Shown here: positions 38,486 through 48,392 of the stretch, one piece after another
Layout of the letters: each line of letters opens with the position of its first letter
How positions within the stretch are numbered: the first letter of the stretch is position 1
Notes under the pieces: generated by a model
Databases searched by the model: none
Told to the model about the DNA's origin: nothing
Seen by the model: the letters and a program-made list of their open reading frames with translations, nothing else
From: Phytomonas francai
Taxonomy: Eukaryota > Euglenozoa > Kinetoplastea > Trypanosomatida > Trypanosomatidae
NCBI GenBank assembly: GCA_001766655.1
Contig: MJCC01000012.1
Location: forward strand, 408,123 to 472,122
Length of the DNA stretch: 64,000 nt
Direction: 5' to 3'
Made by a program: the position numbers and the translations under genes

Positions 38486-41098
38486 ATGTCTAGAGTTCGT
38501 ATTTTGAACTTACCAAATGATTGTACCGAGCAACAATTACGGGATTTTATAGTCAAAGACCTTCCCTTCGGATCCCCCTCTGTCGAGATTACTGATGTTG
38601 TCATAAAGCGGACCAATCCCCCTTCACGTGCAGTTGGAAGGAGGGGCAAGTTAAATGAGAAGAAACAGTCTTCCCTTGGAAAAATACGGATGACCTTCGT
38701 AGGGTTTAAAACTTCTGCCGCAGGGCGCTTTATTGTTAAGCACTTTCATAACTCTTATTTTCGAAGTAGTCGGATCCACGTCGAGTTAGCAAAAGGCTTG
38801 AATGATCCCGAACTGGCAGCTAATGCAAAAAAGAGGTCAGCACCCCCAGAGCAGGGTTCCACACCGAAGAATGAGGGCCTTGAAACCACATCTACGACGA
38901 AGCGTCGACGAGACGACGATGCAGATGGGAAAATGGCCTCATCAACAAAAGCGCGAAAAACGGACGCGGAAAAAAACAGCGATCAAGAAATGCGTGTCCT
39001 CAACGAGAGGAAAGATGCCCGTAAAGAGGAGTTTGTGGATGAGCGCACAAAAGCAACAGCGGGTCCGTCGTGGGCGGCGGAGGTTCTCGTTCCTAGCACC
39101 GGCAGCGGATGGGCCGAAAACCCGCTTGGCGATACGACCATCGCCGACGGGGTTCACATCGCGGGCGTCGATTCCTTAGAGGCCATCGAGGCCGAACGGC
39201 GAGCGCTGGAAAGGCAGCAAGCGCTGGGCGATGTGGGGGATACGGACTTTCTGAACACTCTCACCGCACCCGATTCTTCTCAGCCCCCTTTCGAGCCATC
39301 GAAGTCGGAGGAGGCGGGGGAGGGCGGATTGGACGAAGACGCCCCGCAGGGCGCTCGCGTCGCCGACGCCGAGGCGGAGGCGAGCGACGATGGCGAGGCC
39401 GACGTCGTGCGGAAGTCGCGCCGCGTGCGGATCGCCAACGTGCCGTACGCGGCCACGGAGGAGAACGTGAAGCAGTTCGCGTCCTCGCTGGTGGGCCCCG
39501 TCGAGGCCGTGCACATCCCGCTCACCAAAGACACCCGGCAGAGCAAGGGCGCCGCCTTTGTGCGCTTTTCCCGCGCCGAGGACGCGCTGCGGGCGCTGCG
39601 TTTGTGCGCGGGGGCGATTTTTATGGGCCGGCTTCTGCGGGTCAGCGGGGCCGCGGAGGATCCGCATGGGGGGCAGGTGGCGAAGCGCGAGGAGGGCCCC
39701 GCCACCCGCCTCGGGAGCTCCTCTTTTAAGGTCGAAAAGGAGAGGGCGCGGCAGCAAACGGGGACGTCGGCCGCCGAGGCGGCGATTTCCTGGAACGCGA
39801 CGTACATGAGCGCGCACACGGCGGTGGATGCCATGGCCCAGCGTATCGGGGTTCAGGCCGAGGACATCGTCGGGGTGGGGAGTAAAGGGGCGGCGGTGCG
39901 CGCGGCGATTGCAGAGGCCCATCTCACGAATGAGGTCCGCCAGATCTTCGGTGATGAAGGCGTCAACTTTGACCTCCTCGAGTCCTCCCAGCAGAACCTC
40001 CTGAAGCCACGCAGCAACACCACCATCCTGGTCAAAAACTTGAGTCTGAAGCAACCACAGGATGCCGTGGAGCTCTCGCAGCTTTTCCTTAAGTTCGGCG
40101 CGTTGGAGGCAACCGTCTTTCCATCCTCTGGAGCCTTTGCCTTGTTTCGATACCTCCACCCACAGGATGCCCGGATTGCCTTTTCTCGGTTGTCCTTCAA
40201 GCTATTCCGAAACGCACCGTTGTTTTTGGAATGGGCGCAGATTGGCAGTATTGTAGAAGATGCGGACGAGGCGGAGGGGGATCCCAATTCTGAGGCGATG
40301 CACGGCGGGGAGATCGGGAAAGGTGACGAGGAGGGTAACGCGGATGCTACCGCCTCCAATGCCCAGATGCTATCCGCGAAGACGACCGTGTACACCCTCT
40401 TTATCACGAATATTTCATTTAACGCGACCGAAGATGATCTTCGCGACTTCCTCGTGGACACTTGCCCACGTCTAGCCAGGCGTACCACGGAGCTCATACA
40501 GCGCCTCATACACCAGCGGGAACTCGGACGTGCCTTCTTGACAGTTCCAGATGCACGCACTTTTGCCTATTGCTTGGCTAAACTAAATGGAAGTATCTTC
40601 GATGGGCGTACCTTGTCGTGCGTCGCGAGCAAGCAATCATCCCTTAATCTCGGAAAAGGACATACGGGTAATGTTGAATCGTACCGAGGCGCGGGTGGCA
40701 AAGCTATGGGATCTGATGGTGCTAACGAAAAGGATCCAGAACACGACCTTTCAAAGGCAAAATCCGTCATCGCACCCCGCACAACCGAACACTCTCGCAG
40801 TGGAAGTGGTGGATCCAAGGTTCCGCCCGGTTGCGACCCGTGCAAGATTGTCGTGAAGAATCTTCCCTTTGAAGCCACCGAAAAGGATGTTCGCGAGCTC
40901 TTTTCAGCATTTTCGGAGGTCCGTAGTGTGCGTGTGCCTCGAAAGAGTAACAACTTTACGTCGCACCGTGAGAACAATCACCGTGGGTTTGCCTTTGTTG
41001 AATTCCTGTCTGAAGCTGAGGCCGCGCGTGCATTCGTGTTAGGCTCTACGCATTTGTACGGAAGACATCTGGTGCTTCAGTATGCGAAAATGGAGTAG
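38486..41098 (+). CDS. MRD1: Multiple-RRM protein MRD1/RBM19 (pre-rRNA processing)
   Basis: The 870-aa protein has five RNA-recognition motifs: residues 1-100 (SRVRILNLPNDCTEQQLRDF), about 312-390 (VRIANVPYAATEENVKQF), about 511-590 (TTILVKNLSL), about 632-715 (TLFITNISFNATEDDLRDFL) and about 786-868 (KIVVKNLPFEATEKDVRELF, later HRGFAFVEFL and HLYGRHLVLQYA). Number, spacing and the last-RRM signature match yeast Mrd1 and animal RBM19, which bind pre-rRNA and the U3 system and are needed for early 18S rRNA cleavages in the nucleolus. The segment between RRM1 and RRM2 is charged and disordered. A GC-rich block covers about 39350-39730. The start is the first ATG after a T-rich leader. Confidence 0.92.
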   Translation: MSRVRILNLPNDCTEQQLRDFIVKDLPFGSPSVEITDVVIKRTNPPSRAVGRRGKLNEKKQSSLGKIRMTFVGFKTSAAGRFIVKHFHNSYFRSSRIHVELAKGLNDPELAANAKKRSAPPEQGSTPKNEGLETTSTTKRRRDDDADGKMASSTKARKTDAEKNSDQEMRVLNERKDARKEEFVDERTKATAGPSWAAEVLVPSTGSGWAENPLGDTTIADGVHIAGVDSLEAIEAERRALERQQALGDVGDTDFLNTLTAPDSSQPPFEPSKSEEAGEGGLDEDAPQGARVADAEAEASDDGEADVVRKSRRVRIANVPYAATEENVKQFASSLVGPVEAVHIPLTKDTRQSKGAAFVRFSRAEDALRALRLCAGAIFMGRLLRVSGAAEDPHGGQVAKREEGPATRLGSSSFKVEKERARQQTGTSAAEAAISWNATYMSAHTAVDAMAQRIGVQAEDIVGVGSKGAAVRAAIAEAHLTNEVRQIFGDEGVNFDLLESSQQNLLKPRSNTTILVKNLSLKQPQDAVELSQLFLKFGALEATVFPSSGAFALFRYLHPQDARIAFSRLSFKLFRNAPLFLEWAQIGSIVEDADEAEGDPNSEAMHGGEIGKGDEEGNADATASNAQMLSAKTTVYTLFITNISFNATEDDLRDFLVDTCPRLARRTTELIQRLIHQRELGRAFLTVPDARTFAYCLAKLNGSIFDGRTLSCVASKQSSLNLGKGHTGNVESYRGAGGKAMGSDGANEKDPEHDLSKAKSVIAPRTTEHSRSGSGGSKVPPGCDPCKIVVKNLPFEATEKDVRELFSAFSEVRSVRVPRKSNNFTSHRENNHRGFAFVEFLSEAEAARAFVLGSTHLYGRHLVLQYAKME

Positions 41099-41670
41099 GA
41101 TTGAAAGCGGCGCGGAAACGATTCGCCTTGTGTAGCAAGAGGGTATATATGATTAGGCATTTCATTTTTTATAATCTAAAGACGTGAGAAACCCTAATAT
41201 TAAGAGTAATCGTTTAAGAACTTGGACCCCAATTTATATCTTAATTCTATTTTTGAGTCTGTTGCCCCACCTCCAACATCATTGACATAATGATGAACTG
41301 AGATGTGCTTCGATGGCCTAGTCAGTGCATCCCCCCAAAAAACGAACAGACGAAACCTGAGGTCTAATCACCACAATCTTTACATCTTCTTTCTTTTCAA
41401 CTTCTTTCCTAACCTTTTATCGTCACAGTGTGTTAGCCTATGCGTAGTTCGCAGAGAGTTCTTAGCGTCACACATTAGTTGTCCTTTCCGCCGTATCGAT
41501 ATATCCTCCCCCCCCTCCCCTGTGCGCGTGTAACGTGGCTATTTAAATATCTCTTTATATATATATATATATAACGGTCTTTGGATATCGCACCGGACCT
41601 TGCGTCGAGTCCCAACAGTTACTGTGGCCTGCCAACCCCCCCCCCCCCCCCTTTCCACACCTGCAAGGCC
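41099..41670 (+). other. Intergenic region with C16 tract
   Basis: AT-rich spacer. A CT-rich run at about 41505-41521 with AG at 41608 or 41617 may be the trans-splice signal of the next gene. A TA repeat lies near 41555-41572. Sixteen C at 41636-41651 sit just upstream of the ATG. Confidence 0.5.
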
Positions 41671-44600
41671 ATGGAGGCCCACGCCGGGGGGCTGGCGATG
41701 CTGGAGGACCTCGTCTCCGCGCCGGACGACGCCGAGGCCGCGTCTGCGCTGCTGCTGCTGCTGCCGACGTTCTGCCGCGGCCTCGGGGCGGCGGCGGCGC
41801 TGGTGGGGCTGCGGGGCTGCCTGCGGGAGGACGCGGCCGGCCTCGGCCTGGCCGCCGGGGTCGCGCTGGCGGGGCTTCCGCGGCCGAGGCCCGACGAGGG
41901 CGGGCTCGCGGCCACGCGCGACGTCCTCGCGGGGCTCGCCGGGAGCCGCGCGCGGGGGGTGCGGCGATTCGCGGCGGCGGTGGTCCTCCCCCGGCTCGGC
42001 TTCGGCGCCGGCCTGGAGCGGGTGGTCTCGCTGGAGGGGTGGGGGCGTCGCTACCTCGCGCCGGCATCTCCCGGCGGGGCCGCGGCGGATCGCGCCCGGC
42101 TCGAGGAAGAGCTCAACTTCATACAGGACGATGGGTTCATAGGCCTGCCCCATCGCTCTCGCGGGCACCCCCACGCGGGCGGCGACGACGGATTCAGCCG
42201 GCAAAGCGCCGCGGCGGCGCACCGACAGCAGAGCGCGTGCGCGGGCCCGTCTCGTACCCGTCCCTTTGGTGATGTTCCACTGGAGCTGTATGGGGCTTCC
42301 TACGCGTCCGCACTCCCCGCAGACGCTGTGATCGATCCCTTTTTCCTAAATCTTCGGGCTCGCTCGCTGGTGGGCGAAATCGAAACCTGGGTTACTGGCT
42401 TCATGACGGCGGAAAGGCAACGAGGGCCCTCTCGGGAAGTCTCCCCTTTCTTGAATGAACTTCTGGCCAACAATCACGGTGACAATATTGCCAACCTAAA
42501 TAGCAGTCAAGCAGTCGATTCCTCTCCTGCGAAGCCGCTTCAGCCCCTACGGTATCAACTGAGCGTGGCTGATTACCTCGGGGGCGACTCTGCACAACGT
42601 AAGGCTCTGGGGCAACACTGGGAGGACTTCCAGGGGCTGCTTCAGTATCTTTTAGATTCACCTTATCCTGGACCGGTCGCGGTGGCGGTGGAAATGGTCA
42701 GTGGGCTACTTCACGTAGTCCAGAGCGCCCTTGCCGAGGGACCAAGCAGCAACGCGCTATTGAGCTCTGGAAGTATGGTCAGCATCGCCTTGCCCCAAAA
42801 GCCGCTTTGCACGGCAGCGGAGCTGCGTCATTTCATCGCCAAAGTGACCCGCCGCAACGTGCTCATGGTGCTCGCCGCGGCCACTTCATCAAGGGCGGCC
42901 CCAAGCACCGCTTCAGAAACGGTTTCTCTAGTTCAAGAAGCACTCATTGAGGTGCGGGGTGTCTTATGGTCCATTCTAATCAAGCATCATCTGTTGACTT
43001 TTATGCCAAGCAATGCATCTTTGAGTGGTTGCGATGGGGGGCGGTTTCGGTTCGGTCCGGGACCGCACAGGCTTCGAATAGCTTCATCGTCTGCCTGGGA
43101 TGCAAGTTTCGGTTTGAGTGGTCCAAACAGTATCCCGCGCCTCCTCGTCGAACCCCCTGATGTTTTAGATAACGACAATAGCGACTGCTATCGCAACGCA
43201 CAACTCCGATTCGGGGAGAATAACTTTTCCTCGCCGTTGCCTCGACTTCACCGCATCGTACATCTTGCTATGCTAGACTCACTACCCTTCCTCGTTGATT
43301 TCGGTACTGTATTCGGTACCGCTTTAGACACTTCAACAAGTACGGGAAATACCAATAGCGGTTTGGATGCGTTGTCGCCCATTACAATAAGGACTTTTGT
43401 CGCGATATTTATGCAGCTTCTAGTGCCTGCCTCCGAGACACCAGAGCTATTCTTCCTGTTCGCTGAAATGACGAACACTAAGAATGGCACCAAGACGACC
43501 TACCGCACCGCTCAGTCCGAGGCCAATCCCAAACGTACTGGCCCTAATCCCGAGCCAAACCTTAGTAGCTTGTATCATTCAATGGGGGAGACGCTTGCTT
43601 CGCTAGATTTTGACATGGTGAAAACGGCGCTAGAAGCAGCCCATCGATTTTTTGTTGAAGTTGCCATTGCACTGCCCATGCTTCTTCGTAAAGCATACCG
43701 CAAGGGGACCTCGGCTTCTCTATACTCACCCAGTGATGCTGCCGAGTACAATAAAATCAACACACAGGTAAACGACTTACTAAGTTGCTTGTTGATGGTA
43801 TACTACATGTGCGCTAAGTACGTCGCTTTTTATCATTCCTGGAGGGCTCGGTGGCTGGTGGCAAAGAAACTGCCTGGCCTCACTGCGGCCTTTGTTTATG
43901 TCTTGCGGTGTCTCAAACATGCGATCGCTACCATTGCGGATGCCACAAATGAGAAGAGTATTTCATTCCCTGTGGTAAATGCATTACTTTTTCATTGTAA
44001 ATTGTGCAAGCTTCTAACAGAACACTGGTCAACGGAGGGGGGTGCGGCCCACCCACTTGGTGGTTGGGTAGACGATGACGAAGCGGAGGTGCGTGCCGTG
44101 GCGTTGCCATGCGCCGCAGATATTTTTTACGTTATGGTTCAAGGGTTTGTTGATCTCTGTCATGGCGAGATAGAGAGGCTTGGCGCTAAGCCCAACCAAC
44201 AGGTTGAAACTGTAGCCGCCCTGGGATGGGAAAATGACCATCCGTCTGAGATGCTGTTGACGCTTCTTGAGGTGATCTTACGCGTATCGCAGTTCAGTCT
44301 TCACGACGGTAACGCAGAAGTGCGGGTCGCCGCTCCAGCAGCTCTGACCTTGCTTTCTAGCTCGTTGTGGGTCATGGTTGGGAGTGTGATTTGGCCTAAA
44401 CAAAATGATAGGTTTTTATGGAACCGAACCTTAGTGGGCAGAGCCCTGCACAGCAGAAGCGGGGTGAGGTCGCTAATAGAGGCAGACGCTCTAGTGCATC
44501 TTGTGGACGACCCGAGCCCATTGGTCCGGCTAGCGGCAGCTTCAGGGCTTGCGGACTCCATCGCCAACTTCACAAAGCGACACGGCAAGATTCGGGAGAT

Positions 44601-45633
44601 TACAGAAAACGCCGACACCGTCTCTAAAGCCCAGTGTAGGGGTTTGCTTTCGTGTCTAGAGAACCTCTCTAAACATGAAGTATGGCGCTTTCGCGAGAGG
44701 TACTCCGCCTTGTTAGGTGAGGTATGCTTTGAATTTCTTGCACCGACGTATCCCCAGAACCTCGAGGTGTGCAATCGGGTCATTGCGAGTTCAAAGGAGT
44801 CACAGGAGCAACAGGGAAACGATGACTGTGTTACTGGGGACCGCGATCGGTACAACCTTCCTCTTCTGATATATACAAAGCTTCTGCCTATGCTCGTTGA
44901 GACTCTCTTCGACAAGGCTAACGCCGTACGCGAAGCTGCACTTGGCCACGTATCGTATCTCTGCACCAAACTGGCTTCGCTTCACACGCACCAGCGATGC
45001 CCACGGACGAGGTCTACGCCGTTCTGTGGAGCCACAGGGCCACAGGGGAACGACTTGAGGTCAACTGGCCACAGGAAAGAGACGGTGCTGCCAATGGAGG
45101 ATAGGTTTGTGGGTAGCGTTTTGTGGCCTCTGATTACCAGCCATCCAGAAGCTTGGCGTACCTATTTGAATCGTAGCGCTCTACTTTGCGTTGCTGTACG
45201 CCTAGGTGTCGACGTGGAGACAATTTTATTGCCTCTACTACATAAATTAGCACGGGATTCGGTTCCCAACGTGCGCTCAATGGTGGCCAAAATCATTCTC
45301 GAACTCCTCCTCAACGGCACGAGACGATCCACGCACATCGGGAGTAAAGGGAGTTGCTCATGCCAAGGCAATCTTAGAACTAGACACGACATCACCCAAA
45401 GGGATGGTATCGATTCATTCCCGAACTTTTCTTCCAGAAACGCGGAAAAAAATGAACAGTGCCTGAGTTGTACTGCGATCAATACGTCTGATGGAGTCAC
45501 ACCATTAGCACCGCTAATTTTTACCGATGAGGACAAAAATGGTGTTGTGCTACTGATTTTGAGGCAGCTACTGGAAGACACCTCGGTTGATGTTCGAAAT
45601 CAAGCAGCCGAGGCGCTCCGAGTATGTTTCTAG
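41671..45633 (+). CDS. HEAT-repeat protein, PP2A-A/PP4R1-like
   Basis: I start at ATG 41671 (1320 aa); the frame further upstream has only TTG and runs through a C16 tract. The protein is built of helical repeats. The C-terminal third shows typical HEAT patterns: SPLVRLAAASGLADSIANF, NAVREAALGHVSYLCTKL, SVPNVRSMVAKIILELLL and TSVDVRNQAAEALRVCF, with D/N-x-V-R at the turns. Such solenoids act as scaffolds, for example the PP2A A subunit or the PP4 regulatory subunit 1; orthology is not certain. The first about 150 residues are Ala/Leu/Gly-rich and encoded by extremely GC-rich DNA, in sharp contrast with the rest of the gene. No membrane segment or signal was recognised. The last HEAT unit runs to the stop codon. 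Confidence 0.8.
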   Translation: MEAHAGGLAMLEDLVSAPDDAEAASALLLLLPTFCRGLGAAAALVGLRGCLREDAAGLGLAAGVALAGLPRPRPDEGGLAATRDVLAGLAGSRARGVRRFAAAVVLPRLGFGAGLERVVSLEGWGRRYLAPASPGGAAADRARLEEELNFIQDDGFIGLPHRSRGHPHAGGDDGFSRQSAAAAHRQQSACAGPSRTRPFGDVPLELYGASYASALPADAVIDPFFLNLRARSLVGEIETWVTGFMTAERQRGPSREVSPFLNELLANNHGDNIANLNSSQAVDSSPAKPLQPLRYQLSVADYLGGDSAQRKALGQHWEDFQGLLQYLLDSPYPGPVAVAVEMVSGLLHVVQSALAEGPSSNALLSSGSMVSIALPQKPLCTAAELRHFIAKVTRRNVLMVLAAATSSRAAPSTASETVSLVQEALIEVRGVLWSILIKHHLLTFMPSNASLSGCDGGRFRFGPGPHRLRIASSSAWDASFGLSGPNSIPRLLVEPPDVLDNDNSDCYRNAQLRFGENNFSSPLPRLHRIVHLAMLDSLPFLVDFGTVFGTALDTSTSTGNTNSGLDALSPITIRTFVAIFMQLLVPASETPELFFLFAEMTNTKNGTKTTYRTAQSEANPKRTGPNPEPNLSSLYHSMGETLASLDFDMVKTALEAAHRFFVEVAIALPMLLRKAYRKGTSASLYSPSDAAEYNKINTQVNDLLSCLLMVYYMCAKYVAFYHSWRARWLVAKKLPGLTAAFVYVLRCLKHAIATIADATNEKSISFPVVNALLFHCKLCKLLTEHWSTEGGAAHPLGGWVDDDEAEVRAVALPCAADIFYVMVQGFVDLCHGEIERLGAKPNQQVETVAALGWENDHPSEMLLTLLEVILRVSQFSLHDGNAEVRVAAPAALTLLSSSLWVMVGSVIWPKQNDRFLWNRTLVGRALHSRSGVRSLIEADALVHLVDDPSPLVRLAAASGLADSIANFTKRHGKIREITENADTVSKAQCRGLLSCLENLSKHEVWRFRERYSALLGEVCFEFLAPTYPQNLEVCNRVIASSKESQEQQGNDDCVTGDRDRYNLPLLIYTKLLPMLVETLFDKANAVREAALGHVSYLCTKLASLHTHQRCPRTRSTPFCGATGPQGNDLRSTGHRKETVLPMEDRFVGSVLWPLITSHPEAWRTYLNRSALLCVAVRLGVDVETILLPLLHKLARDSVPNVRSMVAKIILELLLNGTRRSTHIGSKGSCSCQGNLRTRHDITQRDGIDSFPNFSSRNAEKNEQCLSCTAINTSDGVTPLAPLIFTDEDKNGVVLLILRQLLEDTSVDVRNQAAEALRVCF

Positions 45634-46326
45634 AAACTAATCAGAGGAAGTGGACCAGTAAATTTTATGCTGTGCGACAGAAGTCTTTTTCACGCATATA
45701 TATATATATATATATATACAAATACACAGGAGGGAAAAATAACGCTTCTTGTGGATGCCCATAGGCTTGCTTAAAATTCATAAATATGCGTAAGAAAATG
45801 TTTATGAAACACGTCTAGAAGATTATAGTACTTCCTTTTGGGTAGTAGCAGATTTAACGCTAATTCCTCACAACGCTGCATTAGTCTACTTCTTCAATTT
45901 GCTGGTCATACTTTCTATTCCTATTGCTGTTAGTGTGACTGAGGGGATGGAATTTCCTCTATGGGCACTCTCCTCATCCCAAAATAAAAATCGAAAATGA
46001 TCTAAAAGCTCGATGGAACTATATGGCAAACGAACGCATCGTCGATTGGTGTTTTTTTTTCGGTTGTTTGCGTTCATAGGACCAAAATCAGGAAGAGTCG
46101 GGAGGGTAACAAGCATACGTTTTGGGAAAAAACGAACTTTCTTTGGAGGGATCCTGTTGTATTTTTCCCTTTCTTAATCCTAATGCATATCCGTGTATTA
46201 CATTATATTGATGGTGCAGCCTCTCGTTTGATTCATTTGTCCGTTTGTCTTAAACTCACCAAGCTTATAAAAATCGAAGTACACCTTCAGAGTAATAATA
46301 ATCTCTAAGTTTGCCTCATCGTATAA
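45634..46326 (+). other. Intergenic region with TA repeat
   Basis: AT-rich spacer with a TA repeat at about 45696-45718. Only short ORFs without coding character. No RNA gene was recognised. Confidence 0.5.
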
Positions 46327-47523
46327 ATGTTCTGCATTCGTTGCGCGCCATTGGCGTCGTGTGCAACACTTTGCAAACGTGTCGCACACCCTTTATCCTC
46401 CGACAGGGCCATTCAAGCCTTCGCGGTGTCTCCTTACATGCGTAACTGCAGCACGTTTACCGCTAATGGGCTGAAAAAATACTGCGGAGCTGCGCTCATG
46501 GACACCGGCAGCACAGCCAAGTCCGTGCTAAAGCGTGGCTGTGCGAAGCGCTTCTTCATGGCGGCGCCGCTTGTCTCGAATAGCGGCAGTCCTACGGTAG
46601 TCGCGGACCGTGGGATGGGCACGGGTGCACCGCGCCCACCCTTCCCTTTTGTGATGCGCCCATCACAGGGGCGTAGCTTTATCAGTGGGTGTTGCCTTAG
46701 TCACCGCGCGGGTGCTACAGGGAGCGCGTTATGCCGTGTCTCATTTCGTGCTATGCATGCGCGTGGTAAAACGCCCGACGCCGAAAAAGGAAATAGTGAT
46801 CCCAACGGCGCTGAACGCGAGCAGGAGCAAGGTGAAGACAGCAAAAAGGAGGACGGGAAGAAGGCCAGGGGCCGGCGGCAGGCTAAAGCTCGCACCTTCC
46901 GAGATCACATTCGAGGCCTCAAAGAGGATTACATGAAATTTCCTGACATCTATAACAGCGCCAACGCTATCAACTTCATCATATTCACCGTCTTTTGTCT
47001 CTGCAGCACGGGTAGCAACACCGAGGAAAAGTGGTGGATGGATCGATGGGGTCTGGACAACACGTTTCAGCCGTCGGCCTGGCTGCTCCACTCATTTCTT
47101 TGCCAAAATTTCCTATCCATGACATACGCCATGATGCTGTTGCACACCATGTGCCACGCTATGCTGCCAACTATTGGATCAAGAGGATTACTAATCTATG
47201 TCAGTGCCACCGCGGCTATATCAGGACTCATCGTGTGGCTTGGCAATCTTCTGTACTATGGTTCATGGAAACCGGCTCCGGAGAAGCAGTTCGGGCCTTG
47301 GGATGTGGTGTCTGCCTTGTTTGTGATGGAGTATCTTCACTACGGTGTTACTCCTGTAGCAATTCTTAACAGTTTTAACAGCTGGATTCGCTACGCAGTG
47401 TGGGTAGGAGAGGTCTGCATTTTATATTTTGATTGGCAGACGACAGTTGTGGGTACAGTTGTCGGATTGGCACTTTGTAAAGGAGTTCCTCGCTTCCGGG
47501 TCGGAAAGGTCAAGGGTGTATAA
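46327..47523 (+). CDS. Mitochondrial rhomboid-like pseudoprotease (TimRhom-like)
   Basis: The 398-aa protein has a long N-terminal region (about 190 residues) rich in Arg, Ser and Ala and poor in acidic residues at first, consistent with a mitochondrial presequence, followed by a charged linker (KKEDGKKARGRRQAKARTF). The C-terminal about 200 residues carry around six hydrophobic spans with a rhomboid-like layout: a conserved-type GLDNTFQPSAWLLHSFLCQNFL, a HTMCHAMLPTIGS span with H-x3-H where rhomboids have H-x3-N, and FGPWDVVSALF at the GxSx position, so no nucleophilic Ser is seen. Trypanosome mitochondria use inactive rhomboids (TimRhom I and II) in their TIM complex, and this is a plausible orthologue. 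An alternative is a divergent DER-like protein. Confidence 0.65.
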   Translation: MFCIRCAPLASCATLCKRVAHPLSSDRAIQAFAVSPYMRNCSTFTANGLKKYCGAALMDTGSTAKSVLKRGCAKRFFMAAPLVSNSGSPTVVADRGMGTGAPRPPFPFVMRPSQGRSFISGCCLSHRAGATGSALCRVSFRAMHARGKTPDAEKGNSDPNGAEREQEQGEDSKKEDGKKARGRRQAKARTFRDHIRGLKEDYMKFPDIYNSANAINFIIFTVFCLCSTGSNTEEKWWMDRWGLDNTFQPSAWLLHSFLCQNFLSMTYAMMLLHTMCHAMLPTIGSRGLLIYVSATAAISGLIVWLGNLLYYGSWKPAPEKQFGPWDVVSALFVMEYLHYGVTPVAILNSFNSWIRYAVWVGEVCILYFDWQTTVVGTVVGLALCKGVPRFRVGKVKGV

Positions 47524-48392
47524 TGTTAAAAGCAGTAAAATGATGTCTCTGTGGGGTTAAGGAGAGATATAGCGCTGGGGATGGGTGAGATAGGCGGTTT
47601 TGTTAAAAAACTCGTACTGAATTCCCTTTCTGGTTATTGTCCGCTATTTCGAAACACTCATTGGTTGTTGGTACTTTTTTTTTTAGTAAGTTGCGGATCA
47701 CATTAATTGAGCTGCATTCTACCCTCGTATTGCCACATATGGTGAAAGGGGGTTTTAGTGATGAATGGGTTTCTTTTATTACTAATTTAAATTGATTCAT
47801 TACAGTAACTTGCACCTTCCTCTTTTCCCACTTACGCCACGCTTTATCTCCTGTTGTTTTTAAGCTGTACGTTTTTAAAAGTACTGCAGGGCACATAATA
47901 AGCGTTTCTGATATCGAGTGCTATGATGATGATTCGTCATTTTTAAAGTTTCTATTTATTCAATGCTTGTGGCGGACAAATGGACTTTATACAAGCATAA
48001 CGGTGCCTTAAAATCTCATATTGACTTTCTCTTTACTTCCTGCCTTTTTTTTTAGTATAGCTTATCCAAGAGCTGCTTTAGAGCTATACTTGTACGTAGT
48101 CGCAAGGAAAGCAAACAATGAGACTCTAGATATAGCTAATAATTTATTTATCTTTCTTTTACATTGTACTCAGTACTTTGATATTTAAACCTGGCGCGTG
48201 AATTACTTATAGCACGCTTCTAGACTTATTTTCGTTTATTTTGTGGTTAGATATCTTTATTCCTACATATCATTCCTTCAAATTACCATTTCACGTTCTC
48301 CCCCTCGGTAATCCAGACTGCCTAGTCTAATAAATTGGATATTTGTACTGCTAATACTTGCTTTATTGTTTTTTCTCGGAAAATTAGCAATA
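47524..48392 (+). other. Intergenic region, no gene seen
   Basis: AT-rich spacer of about 870 bases. The minus-strand ORF near 47603-47896 has no support. No repeats were recognised beyond T runs. Confidence 0.5.

Noticed and set aside
39176..40159. Minus-strand ORF of about 330 codons in the MRD1-like gene
   Set aside because: Shadow of the RRM-coding strand; no independent support.
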